Shown piece by piece: positions 1-7,841 of a DNA stretch of 64,000 nt. Under the pieces are notes generated by a model, which was not told where the DNA came from, did not search any database, and saw nothing but the letters and a program-made list of their open reading frames with translations. The DNA comes from Streptococcus pseudoporcinus LQ 940-04 (GTDB taxonomy: Bacteria; Bacillota; Bacilli; Lactobacillales; Streptococcaceae). The position numbers were made by a program, and so were the translations under genes. Within the stretch, counting starts at the first letter, position 1, and the number at the start of each line of letters is the position of its first letter. Location: positions 496,001 through 560,000 of the forward strand of contig NZ_AEUY02000005.1 of NCBI RefSeq assembly GCF_000188035.1, written 5' to 3'.

Positions 1-1
1 T

Positions 2-253
2 GATAAAGAAACATACTCTTTTAGCCCATTTCTATCAACAATATATGTAGACCCTTCCTACCGAGGACAGGGTTATAGCACAAAAATAGTGAAAGCTCTT
101 GAAGAAATCGCCAGAGAAAAAAAGGATCGTATCATATATGTCGTGACTGAGCACGTCGGACTTTATGAAAAAAGTGGCTACCAATACCAGAACCAAGTTA
201 GGGACCAATTCGGCAGAGATATGCGACTTCTTAAAAAATCTTTAGCGTCTTAG
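2..253 (+). CDS. GNAT family N-acetyltransferase, C-terminal part (cut by window edge)
   Basis: An 84-codon frame is open from base 2 to a TAG at 251-253, with no start inside the window, so this is the 3' end of a gene that begins upstream. The fragment has the acetyl-CoA binding motif A of GNAT enzymes (VDPSYRGQGYSTKIVKAL, the R-G-x-G loop followed by a helix) and a C-terminal YEKSGYQYQ segment, which in this family is the beta-alpha unit before the last strand. It should transfer an acetyl group from acetyl-CoA to an amine, but the substrate cannot be told from this part. Only the family assignment is secure. Confidence 0.75.
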   Translation, partial: DKETYSFSPFLSTIYVDPSYRGQGYSTKIVKALEEIAREKKDRIIYVVTEHVGLYEKSGYQYQNQVRDQFGRDMRLLKKSLAS

Positions 254-327
254 GTTTTTCTCTTGCAATTATTACTACATAGTTATAAAATGATGGTAAC
301 TTATCAAAAAGAAACGAGGTAGCACAT

Positions 328-1623
328 ATGATTACTGTAGCAAATACCACTGAACTTATAGAAGCCCTCACTACTGGTGTGGAAGTCATTCAAATAAGCC
401 GTAGCATGACACTGTCATACCCCATTAACCTTCCAAAAGGCACAACGTTAAAAGGGCTTGCTCAGGAAGACGGAACACTCCCATCACTCTTCTTTTCACA
501 CTCTGATGGTCTTATCCTACATGGAGAAAGCAGCCTTGAAAATTTATCCATCGTGGCTATGCAGGATAAAAAAGCTATTATGATGATACCTCAACAAGTA
601 GAAAAAGAGTTTGGCAAGATTAACTTGAAAAACCTTGAAGTTGATGGACAAGTTTCTCTAATCTTTAGAAATCCAACCCTAACTGCTGATGTGACTGTTG
701 AAAAGGTACATGTCAATAGCGCTGACACTAGAACCTATCTTGAACAACCTCAAAAATATGGAGTAAATGTTCTTCAGGGAGCCTTTACCCTATACAACTT
801 CAATCCTAGTCAAGATAGCGTAGTAACTGCAGATATTACTGGTCTTTCTATTGGTTCTGAAGGACATCCTGTTATCGGTTCTGGTGTCTTTATTTCTGGT
901 TTTAATGACCAAGGTGGACAAGTCAAAGTACCACGTATGGAATTAAAAGACATTTATTCTACAGGGTTAATCCCACAAGGTGTTTCTGATTTCATCACTG
1001 GTGCTGTCTTTATTGTTTACGGTACTACTGTTGAAAAATTAGTCCAAGATGGTAAAGTCGTCACTTATGGTGTCAACGACATGGTTCTTGATGCTTGGGG
1101 CCTTGTTCATGAATGGATTGTCAATGAAGAAGTCATTTCTTACGGGCCATCTGGAGTTGGCTTTGTCAACTTTGGTACCGTTGATTACTTCAAAGCTGAA
1201 AAAGGTATTTCTACCTATGGTTTAGGAGCACGTGCGTATAACCAATATGATGGTACTTTAAAAGAAGGCTATTTCCACAATGTGAGAACATATAATGATG
1301 GAGCAGTTGGTATCCAAATCTCTAAAAAAGTCGGTAAAATTGTCATTGACGGGGACATTATCACACACGGGGGACTAGGATTATCACTTGTAAAAGGTGT
1401 CAATATCGAATTACCTGCTTATGCCCTTTCTATAAAAAACGGAGGGGAAGTAGAATCATTAACCATTAATGGTGATATCATCACAAATGGCGATAAAGTC
1501 ATGACAATTGCCATGGAAGAAGAAGGACAACTAAACCAAGTGACACATAGTGGGCAAGTTGTAGCCAACGGTTATCAATCTCATGCCTTTGAAAATGAAA
1601 GGGCAAGCAAATTTTTCAACTAA
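328..1623 (+). CDS. Predicted right-handed beta-helix protein of unknown function
   Basis: 431 residues, start ATG with GAGGT seven bases upstream and a TATAAA-like -10 near 285. There is no signal peptide, membrane segment or sorting motif, so a cytoplasmic location is inferred. From about residue 50 to 420 the chain is a run of short strand-turn units rich in G, N, V and I (for example GDIITHGGLGLSL and later GDIITNGDKVMTI), the usual look of a parallel beta-helix as in pectate-lyase-like folds. I see no catalytic residues that would identify a lyase or hydrolase. It stands alone between the acetyltransferase and an intrinsic terminator. The fold is inferred from the repeat pattern; the function is unknown. 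Confidence 0.7.
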   Translation: MITVANTTELIEALTTGVEVIQISRSMTLSYPINLPKGTTLKGLAQEDGTLPSLFFSHSDGLILHGESSLENLSIVAMQDKKAIMMIPQQVEKEFGKINLKNLEVDGQVSLIFRNPTLTADVTVEKVHVNSADTRTYLEQPQKYGVNVLQGAFTLYNFNPSQDSVVTADITGLSIGSEGHPVIGSGVFISGFNDQGGQVKVPRMELKDIYSTGLIPQGVSDFITGAVFIVYGTTVEKLVQDGKVVTYGVNDMVLDAWGLVHEWIVNEEVISYGPSGVGFVNFGTVDYFKAEKGISTYGLGARAYNQYDGTLKEGYFHNVRTYNDGAVGIQISKKVGKIVIDGDIITHGGLGLSLVKGVNIELPAYALSIKNGGEVESLTINGDIITNGDKVMTIAMEEEGQLNQVTHSGQVVANGYQSHAFENERASKFFN

Positions 1624-1655
1624 TCCTCCTTTATTAAGCTTGGAAAACATAAAAG

Positions 1656-1682
1656 AACTGGCATATTTTGCCAGTTTTTTTA
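1656..1682 (+). terminator. Intrinsic terminator of the beta-helix gene
   Basis: Perfect 8-bp stem (AACTGGCA / TGCCAGTT) with a 5-base loop followed by a run of T, 33 bases after the stop codon. Confidence 0.85.
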
Positions 1683-1867
1683 TGCAATCCTTTCCTATTC
1701 TTAGGAACTTTTTACTCTAGTATTATGATCTAAGAGAATGATTTAACAAGTGGCTACTCGCACACATCATTTGCTTTACTAAAGCCAACCATACCTCCCT
1801 AAACCTAAGAGGCTAAGGCAATGTGCCCAGCAAAAACACCTTTAGAGTAGTCAAAGCAATCAACTAA

Positions 1868-2017
1868 ATGAACTTAGAAAAAATGCTTTATCAAACAAGA
1901 GAGGAACTTCCAATGCAGTTAGGAATGTCACAGGCACTAACCAAGCATTACTTATTTTTAAGTAAGCCTCGCCTATTACTTGGAGGAAACTTCCTCTCCA
2001 AACTGTTTCCATATTAG
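1868..2017 (+). other. Gene-poor stretch 1683-2070 with one doubtful 49-codon frame
   Basis: The 390 bases between the terminator and the next regulator hold no recognisable gene. One frame (ATG 1868, TAG 2015-2017) would encode a 49-residue peptide ending in a basic, leucine-rich tail (SKPRLLLGGNFLSKLFPY). It has no ribosome binding site, so it may be a decayed gene or chance. The last 60 bases (TTGGAAA, then TATAAT near 2043) look like the promoter of the gene at 2071. Confidence 0.25.
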
Positions 2018-2070
2018 AACTTTATTTTTCTTTTTGGAAACTTTATAATGATGGTGAAAGGAGTTCACTA

Positions 2071-3150
2071 ATGATTGGAGATACTATTTTCTTAGAGCGT
2101 ACGCGCCTGGGAATGACCCAGGAAAAACTGAGCGACTATTTGCATTTAACCAAGGCTACTATTTCCAAGTGGGAGAATAATCAAGCCAAACCAGATATAG
2201 ATTATTTAATTCTACTAGCCAAGCTTTTTGATATGAGTTTAGATGACTTAGTTGGTTTTCAAAAAACCTTATCTGACTCAGAACGATCTGCCCTTTTTCA
2301 TCAACTCAAAAAAGAAATGAACCATATGAGTGACGACGATGTTGTTAAAAAGGCTGAAGAACTTTCCAAGCAGCATATCAGTGATTTCAAAACCCTACTG
2401 ATCTTGATTCAGTTAGTATTAAGTAACACTAAGCAAGTTAACAATAACCCTTGGTTACTAGATATACTTAATCGTATCATCAGTAAAACCACCGTCGAAT
2501 CTGACCTTCAAGCAGCTATTATGCTCAAAGTGGTTATCTTGTTCCAAAACAAAGACTATGATGAGATTATCTCACTTTATCAAAACCGTCCCTATAAACT
2601 AGGTGAAGAATTGTTTTTGGCCAATAGCTTTGCGGCAAAGGGAGACATCACTCAAGCTAAACAAGTTCTACAAGTCGAAATTTATCAGCAGATTCCGCTG
2701 ATTTGTCAATACCTTTTAAACCTAACGGTTTATGAAAGTGCTAATCGGCAAGAATTGATCTTCTCGCGCCTAGAGCAACTAATGACCACCTTTCAGTTAA
2801 AGAGCTTGCACCCTAATACTGCCATTTCCTGCTACTATGGCTTGGCTTGTCATTCTGTTGAATATAAGCCTAAGCAGGCTATTTCTTACCTCAAAGAGCT
2901 CGTAGAAGCTACCAAAAATCTACTCCAGCAATTCCAACTACATGGTGATCACTTTTTCGATGCCATTGACCCTTGGTTAGAGGAATTACCAACTGGAACG
3001 CAACCACCAAGCAGTGCGCAAACCCTAGTTGAACGCGTTATAAGCTTAGTTAAAAGTCCAAACTTACAACCTCTGGGTCAACAAAAAGCTTTTCAAGACT
3101 TGCTTGAAGACCTTGAGCAACTCAAAAAGGAGAACACTGATGAACACTAA
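2071..3150 (+). CDS. XRE-family regulator with C-terminal TPR-like region
   Basis: 359 residues, start ATG behind AAAGGAG. Residues 4-60 form a clear XRE helix-turn-helix (RTRLGMTQEKLSDYLHL, then KATISKWENNQAKPD), the rest is all-helical with repeated short helix pairs that resemble TPR units, as in Rgg- or PlcR-like sensors. It heads a tight operon: its last 11 bases overlap the small membrane protein gene, followed by an ABC ATPase and a permease. By analogy with other XRE/ABC cassettes it should control this exporter, possibly in response to a peptide, but no ligand can be read from the sequence. Confidence 0.85.
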   Translation: MIGDTIFLERTRLGMTQEKLSDYLHLTKATISKWENNQAKPDIDYLILLAKLFDMSLDDLVGFQKTLSDSERSALFHQLKKEMNHMSDDDVVKKAEELSKQHISDFKTLLILIQLVLSNTKQVNNNPWLLDILNRIISKTTVESDLQAAIMLKVVILFQNKDYDEIISLYQNRPYKLGEELFLANSFAAKGDITQAKQVLQVEIYQQIPLICQYLLNLTVYESANRQELIFSRLEQLMTTFQLKSLHPNTAISCYYGLACHSVEYKPKQAISYLKELVEATKNLLQQFQLHGDHFFDAIDPWLEELPTGTQPPSSAQTLVERVISLVKSPNLQPLGQQKAFQDLLEDLEQLKKENTDEH

Positions 3151-3346
3151 TATACCAAGCCAATTCCTACCGTTTTTCATTCCACTCATACTCTTACAAG
3201 TTCTTTTAATCATTATCGCCTTACTCAAATTACGGAAGATGAGCAAAACAAAATACTTATCAAAAACTGTCTGGGTGCTGATTATTATTTTTATCAACCT
3301 CTTTGGCCCCATTGTCTTTCTCAGTTTAGAAGGGAAAAATGAATGA
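3140..3346 (+). CDS. Small PLDc_N-type membrane protein
   Basis: 68 residues. ATG 3140 was chosen because AAAAAGGAG lies ten bases upstream. Two membrane helices (about residues 9-27 and 43-62) are joined by a basic loop (KLRKMSKTKYLSK), and the second ends in an FGPIVFL segment. This is the layout of the PLDc_N (phospholipase-D nuclease N-terminal) family, small two-helix proteins that often accompany ABC exporters. The gene overlaps the regulator by 11 bases and the ATPase by ATGA, so all four genes are probably one transcript. Its role in the transporter is unknown; an accessory or immunity-like subunit is possible. Confidence 0.75.
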   Translation: MNTNIPSQFLPFFIPLILLQVLLIIIALLKLRKMSKTKYLSKTVWVLIIIFINLFGPIVFLSLEGKNE

Positions 3347-4245
3347 CTGCCATCACATTTCAAGGTGTCTCCAAAGCCTTTGGAAACAAGCACATTTTAA
3401 ATCAGGTTTCCTTTGCCTTAGCAGACAATCACATTTATGGTTTTGTTGGTCCAAATGGGGCTGGGAAAACAAGCACTATCAAAATGATTTTAGGACTCAT
3501 GAAAGTTGATGCTGGGCAGATTTCAGTCTTAGGCCAGAAGGTGACTTTTGGTAAAAGCACTAGTAACCAAGAAATTGGGTATCTCTCTGATGTTCCTGAA
3601 TTTTATGATTATATGACAGCCAGAGAATACTTAGAACTCTGTGCTGGCTTGGCACAAAACCGTAACAGTTTACCTATTGATAAGCTATTAAAAGAAGTTG
3701 GTCTGGCTCAGAATAAGCAAAAAATTGCTAGCTTTTCTCGTGGGATGAAACAGCGACTTGGTCTAGCGCAAGCCCTCATTCATAATCCCAAGATTTTGAT
3801 TTGTGACGAGCCCACTTCTGCTCTTGACCCTCAAGGTCGCAAGGATATCCTTCAGATTATTTCCCGATTACGAGGGCAAAAGACTGTTATTTTTTCCACG
3901 CATATCTTAGCTGATGTGGAAAAAGTCTGTGATCATGTATTAGTTCTGACCAAGGCAGGCATTCATGACTTAGAAGAATTAAGAGCGAGAGCGGCTATCG
4001 GTAAAAATCAGCTCAATGTCTTAATCAAGGTTTCACAGGAGCAAGCTAAATACTTAGCTCAGCAATTCTCCCTAGAAAGAAAAGACCAATCCTACAAGGT
4101 TACTCTAGCCTGGCCAGAACATCAGACTAAAGGCCAAGTTTTGGCAGCTTTTTACCGCTATTTAGTCCAAGAGGACATCACCCCTTCTTTAGTTGAGCTC
4201 TTAGATGATAGCCTAGAAGACTTGTATTTGGAGGTGATGACATGA
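3343..4245 (+). CDS. ABC transporter ATP-binding protein (BcrA/CcmA-like)
   Basis: 300 residues. Walker A GPNGAGKTSTIK near residue 38, ABC signature SRGMKQRLGLAQ near 127, Walker B ILICDEPTSALDPQ near 147 and the H-loop STHILADVEK near 185. The last 90 residues form a separate domain that is typical of drug or bacteriocin exporter ATPases. Start and stop codons overlap those of the genes on both sides (ATGA type), giving strong translational coupling with the permease that follows. It should power export from the cytoplasmic side of the membrane. The substrate is not known; bacitracin- or lantibiotic-type peptides are the usual family substrates. Confidence 0.9.
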   Translation: MTAITFQGVSKAFGNKHILNQVSFALADNHIYGFVGPNGAGKTSTIKMILGLMKVDAGQISVLGQKVTFGKSTSNQEIGYLSDVPEFYDYMTAREYLELCAGLAQNRNSLPIDKLLKEVGLAQNKQKIASFSRGMKQRLGLAQALIHNPKILICDEPTSALDPQGRKDILQIISRLRGQKTVIFSTHILADVEKVCDHVLVLTKAGIHDLEELRARAAIGKNQLNVLIKVSQEQAKYLAQQFSLERKDQSYKVTLAWPEHQTKGQVLAAFYRYLVQEDITPSLVELLDDSLEDLYLEVMT

Positions 4246-5003
4246 CAGCTTTTCGCTTAATGTTAAAAAAAGAGTGGATGGAAAACTTACGTAGTCATAA
4301 AGTCGTTGCTCTCTTTATTATCTGTGCTGTTTGTGGAATTTTAGGACCTTTAACAGCCCTTCTTATGCCAGATATTCTAGCTGGTATTCTACCGAAGAAG
4401 GCACAAGGAGCTATTCCCGACCCTAACTACCTTGACTCATATGTGCAATATTTTAAAAATATCAACCAACTTGGTCTTATCCTCTTCGTTTTTCTTTTTA
4501 GTGGGACCTTGACCCAAGAATTTGCCAGAGGGACTTTGATTAATCTAGTTACCAAAGGGCTCAGTAAAAAGACAGTCATTCTAGCAAAATTTACCATAAT
4601 TGCCAGTCTATGGACAGGCTCCTATGTTCTTGGTTCACTTATCCACTATGCTTATACCCTCTATTATTTCAATAATGATGGAGATCATAAATTTTTGGCC
4701 TATGGAGCTTCGTGGCTTTTTGGACTCCTGTTGCTTAGTCTACTTCTACTCTTTTCTGTCCTTTTTCGTAAGACAGCTGGCTCACTGATGGCCTGCCTAG
4801 CAAGTATTGTACTTTTTATCATTTCTAGCTTTTTCAAGAACACTAAAGATTGGAATCCCATGCTTCTCATTCAAAAACAAGGCGCTCTTTTAAGCGGAAA
4901 TTTTAAACTTGAAGATTGGCTACAACCTAGTCTTATAACCCTTACAATGCTCGTTTTCAGTTTAATCTTTGCTATAATTATTTTTGAAAAAAGTAAACTT
5001 TAA
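4242..5003 (+). CDS. ABC-2 type transporter permease
   Basis: 253 residues with six likely membrane helices (about 20-45, 75-95, 115-140, 157-175, 181-197 and 232-250). It overlaps the ATPase gene by four bases, so it is the membrane half of that exporter. The segment TLTQEFARGTLINLVTKG after helix 2 is the conserved coupling region of ABC-2 permeases (E-x-x-x-G-T). A strong hairpin terminator follows eight bases after the stop. Function as a permease is secure; the substrate is not. Confidence 0.85.
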   Translation: MTAFRLMLKKEWMENLRSHKVVALFIICAVCGILGPLTALLMPDILAGILPKKAQGAIPDPNYLDSYVQYFKNINQLGLILFVFLFSGTLTQEFARGTLINLVTKGLSKKTVILAKFTIIASLWTGSYVLGSLIHYAYTLYYFNNDGDHKFLAYGASWLFGLLLLSLLLLFSVLFRKTAGSLMACLASIVLFIISSFFKNTKDWNPMLLIQKQGALLSGNFKLEDWLQPSLITLTMLVFSLIFAIIIFEKSKL

Positions 5004-5011
5004 TCATAAAA

Positions 5012-5045
5012 AGGTGTAAGACTCTTGAAAGTCTTACACCTCTTT
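5012..5045 (+). terminator. Terminator of the XRE/ABC operon
   Basis: Perfect 12-bp stem (AGGTGTAAGACT / AGTCTTACACCT) with a six-base loop and a T-rich tail, directly after the permease gene. Confidence 0.8.
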
Positions 5046-5071
5046 CATTATCTTACTGTTGGGCCGCTCAC

Positions 5072-5310
5072 TCACAGCCAACCTTTTTCCTGTGCTATCC
5101 TCACAGCATCCGTTCGATTACTAGCATTTAACTTGGAAAAAATACAAGTAAAGTAGTTTCGTACTGTTCCGTTAGAAAGAGTTTATCAGCAATTTCTTGA
5201 TTAGAGAAACCTTGTGCCACCTCATTTAGAAGCTCCTGTTCTCTTGACGTTAGGAGATTAGGAGATAAAGTGACTTCCTCAATTAATTCTGGAGAGTACT
5301 CTTTTTTCTT
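5072..5310 (-). pseudogene. Remnant of a LuxR/NarL-type response regulator (C-terminal HTH only)
   Basis: Read on the minus strand from 5310, the frame gives EYSPELIEEVTLSPNLLT, then [23 protein letters not shown], the start of a LuxR-type helix-turn-helix. It then loses frame near 5174-5181 and continues one frame over as [19 protein letters not shown] and [16 protein letters not shown] before TGA. Loss of one CTTT unit from a CTTTCTTT tract explains the shift exactly, because putting it back restores [12 protein letters not shown]. The receiver domain is missing: upstream the frame runs into a stop, and the region is occupied by the end of the CPBP gene. So a deletion fused the CPBP gene to a regulator tail, and the tail then lost four bases. 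Confidence 0.8.
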
Positions 5311-6217
5311 TTAATAATTGCCAAGCAAGATAGCTAGTGGCACATAGGAGAACAAGGCTAGTTAGTAGACTACCTTCCGTCCCAAAAGCTCCGCCAGAAA
5401 TCCAATCTGGGGATCCAGCCTTTTGCGTGAAATGGAGAAGAGATGGGCCAGCCGCGGTTCCACTCACAGAAACACCAAAGATATTCCCTTGTGTAAAATT
5501 CCAGGCTCCGTGAATGCCTGCCACTCCCCAAAGATTATCCGTTTTAAGCATATAAAGAGACAAAAAAATTCCCACAAGGATGATACTAAGAACAGATAAA
5601 AAGTTGACATGCTCATTACCAAGGTGCATCATTCCAAACAAACTATTTGATACTATGATGGCAATAACTAAATTAGTTCTTTTAGCAAGAATAGGTAACA
5701 ACCAACCACGGGTCAGTAGTTCTTCTGTTCCCCCCTGAAGCAACCATAGCGGAAGTATAAGCAAGATAAAACCAAGGCTTTTAAAAGAGAAATCAACTGA
5801 CTGCAACTCCAGACCACCCAAAAGAAAACTTAAAGTCAGCGTTAGAGAAAAGAGCAAGAGGCCTAGGAACCAACCTTTAGCCAGCTCTTTCAAGGCACGA
5901 TGTTTGAAAAAACCTAGGCTACTAAGAGGTCTCTTCTCATACCACTTGACCCAGGCAAATAAAACAAGGCTCACAAAAGGAAAGATTCCTAGCTCTACTA
6001 GCGGATTCTTAGAGAGAGCTCCAATTTCAGCTATAATATCAGAACCCCCTTTTAGCAAAACAGTTAGAATAATCCCCATTCCAAGAAAGATGCCTCCAAG
6101 CAGACTACCCAGAATAAAGAAAACCTCTACCATCCCACAAGCTAATAATGAGATGAGCCAGGCAGGTAACTTCTGATAACGACTAGTTTGAAGCTGTAAC
6201 ATACGTTTGTTAATCAT
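5279..6217 (-). CDS. CPBP family intramembrane glutamic endopeptidase (Abi-like)
   Basis: 312 residues, start ATG behind AGGAGAT. About seven membrane helices. The CPBP motifs are present: the EE pair with a following arginine (GGTEELLTRGWLL, near residue 165), a histidine in FGMMHLGN (near 197) and a second one in GIHGAWNF (near 235). These residues form the active site of Rce1/Abi-type intramembrane proteases; bacterial members are linked to bacteriocin self-protection or peptide maturation. The last residues (KEKRVLSRIN) read into the remains of a response regulator gene, so the C-terminus may be altered by a deletion. The motif core is intact, so I treat the gene as functional. Confidence 0.85.
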   Translation of the reverse strand: MINKRMLQLQTSRYQKLPAWLISLLACGMVEVFFILGSLLGGIFLGMGIILTVLLKGGSDIIAEIGALSKNPLVELGIFPFVSLVLFAWVKWYEKRPLSSLGFFKHRALKELAKGWFLGLLLFSLTLTLSFLLGGLELQSVDFSFKSLGFILLILPLWLLQGGTEELLTRGWLLPILAKRTNLVIAIIVSNSLFGMMHLGNEHVNFLSVLSIILVGIFLSLYMLKTDNLWGVAGIHGAWNFTQGNIFGVSVSGTAAGPSLLHFTQKAGSPDWISGGAFGTEGSLLTSLVLLCATSYLAWQLLKEKRVLSRIN

Positions 6218-6384
6218 ATCGATCTCCTTAAATGCTAAACTTGCATTCCATTATAAATGAATAATATAAAAATGACAACATTATTAGATACCCTTTTAAA
6301 AGAATTTTGATAAAATGTAACCATCTATCACTGTCATTCGTTATACTAGTGAAAAGAAAAAGGAAGTGCAAGGAGGACATTCTT

Positions 6385-6891
6385 ATTGAATTAGATGCTT
6401 ATGAGCAAGAATTAATGGCCTATTCTCAAGAGATTATAGGCTATCTGGTCAATTCTGGGGTTTCACCAAATCAGGCTCAAGATGTCACCCAAGATGTTTT
6501 CCTTCAAATGCTCGAGTGTAACTATTCTATACCTTTGGAAAAAATCCGATCCTGGATGTACCGTACAGCCATACGTCGCTACATTGATCTTTATCGGCGA
6601 GATAGACACTACCATGAGCTTCTTCAAAAGGACTTCTTTTCCCAACAAGCTGTAACAGCCTATGATTTAGGTGATTACGATGACCTGTATGATGCTATCA
6701 GCCAACTTGATGATAAGGCCCAACTCCTTTTAGACCTTTATTATTTTCAAGGCTTTTCGATTAAGGAAATAGCTGCCATTACAGGTTATTCCCAAAGTAA
6801 TATTAAAATCCGACTGATGCGACTGCGACAGCTTCTCAAAAAACAATTACAACTGAAAGGATACCCAAATGACCACTATAAAAACAACTGA
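6385..6891 (+). CDS. Sigma-70 family (ECF-like) RNA polymerase sigma factor
   Basis: Region 2 (NQAQDVTQDVFLQML, then IRSWMYRTAIRRYIDLYRRD) and region 4 (FQGFSIKEIAAITGYSQSNIK) are both clear, without a region 3, as in ECF sigma factors. The start is uncertain. A perfect AAGGAGG at 6370-6376 sits eight bases before an in-frame ATT (6385-6387), which gives a 168-residue protein starting (M)ELDAYEQEL. No ATG, GTG or TTG is at a sensible distance from that site; an upstream GTG at 6349 lacks a ribosome binding site and would add a very basic KRKRKCK tail. The gene overlaps the anti-sigma gene by 23 bases. Confidence 0.8.
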   Translation: MELDAYEQELMAYSQEIIGYLVNSGVSPNQAQDVTQDVFLQMLECNYSIPLEKIRSWMYRTAIRRYIDLYRRDRHYHELLQKDFFSQQAVTAYDLGDYDDLYDAISQLDDKAQLLLDLYYFQGFSIKEIAAITGYSQSNIKIRLMRLRQLLKKQLQLKGYPNDHYKNN

Positions 6892-7819
6892 CCCACTAGC
6901 CAAGTTAGCCAAGAAACGGCGAAGAATTACTTTTCTAAAGACAAGCCTCTTCAGTCTTTTGGCTTGCCTACTTGCCCTGATTATCTCTTTTAAAGGGCTA
7001 AGCAGCTTGACAGCTAAGAATGGGCAAAAAATTTACGAAAACTATCAACAATTGGCACAAATCGCCTATCCAAACATTTCTTACGATAGTCTTTACTATT
7101 TCCCAAGTGGCCAATTCACTGGAAAAATTCATGCCGATCGGTTTAAAGATTTAGATGGCATACCAGTCCCTTACTCCCCCTACGAAGCTTATTACAATTT
7201 AACAGGTACCTATGATTCTGCGCCAGGAGACGCTTTCTCATCAAAAGCTGCCCTCTATGACCGGGGAACACGGCAAAAAATCCCGCAATTTTACAATACA
7301 CAGGTTCAGTTCACTAAAAATGAGGCCAAAACAAGTCCAAGTCAAGACCTCAAGCAAGTGAGTAAAATGAACAACCAGATTATTGAAGTAGCCATAACCT
7401 TTGATAAACCTTACACCTATCAAGAAATTAAAAAGAAGATTCCTAAGACAATCAAACAAAATTGGTTTTGGATTGGAACTTATACCAAATTAGATACTTC
7501 GCAATGGTCCACTTCTTACCAATTTGGCACTGATCCTGACAATTTAAAATCACCCCATCTCTTCCTACAAAATATGAAAAAAGTATATCGAAACGGCTCT
7601 AGAGTCTCCATCGGCCGTGTTGATATCTATTCTGACTTAAAGAAATACCTCAAAAAATCCAAAAAGATTAAAAATAGCGACCAACTCACTTTTTCAGGTA
7701 TGATTCTAACAGGAAAGTCAGAACATTTTGAAGCCCTCAATGGTCAAGAGTGGATCTATGCCTCAAGTATAGGAGCTACTATTGAAAATCAGGGTTACTA
7801 CAAGCTAGATAGCAACTAA
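6869..7819 (+). CDS. Membrane anti-sigma factor (Sigma_reg N/C-type)
   Basis: 316 residues. A basic cytoplasmic N-terminus (about 22 residues) is followed by one membrane helix (about 24-44) and a large outer domain, the topology of ECF anti-sigma factors. The gene starts inside the sigma gene, so the two are coupled in translation. The outer part, with its FDKPYTYQEIKKKIP region and an IGRVDIYSDLKKYLKKS segment, looks like the Sigma-regulator N and C domains found with Firmicute sigma factors. It is expected to hold the sigma factor at the membrane until an envelope signal arrives; the signal is unknown. Assignment rests partly on gene context. Confidence 0.7.
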   Translation: MTTIKTTDPLAKLAKKRRRITFLKTSLFSLLACLLALIISFKGLSSLTAKNGQKIYENYQQLAQIAYPNISYDSLYYFPSGQFTGKIHADRFKDLDGIPVPYSPYEAYYNLTGTYDSAPGDAFSSKAALYDRGTRQKIPQFYNTQVQFTKNEAKTSPSQDLKQVSKMNNQIIEVAITFDKPYTYQEIKKKIPKTIKQNWFWIGTYTKLDTSQWSTSYQFGTDPDNLKSPHLFLQNMKKVYRNGSRVSIGRVDIYSDLKKYLKKSKKIKNSDQLTFSGMILTGKSEHFEALNGQEWIYASSIGATIENQGYYKLDSN

Positions 7820-7839
7820 AAAGCCCAATAGGGCTTTTT
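7818..7839. terminator. Bidirectional terminator between convergent genes
   Basis: AAAAAGCCC / GGGCTTTTT stem with a four-base loop. The A run and T run serve both the anti-sigma gene on the plus strand and the S66 peptidase on the minus strand, whose stop is three bases away. Confidence 0.85.
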
Positions 7840-7841
7840 AG

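Noticed and set aside
3064..3393. Minus-strand 109-residue frame at the XRE/ABC junction
   Set aside because: It runs over three well-supported genes on the other strand and has no start signal.
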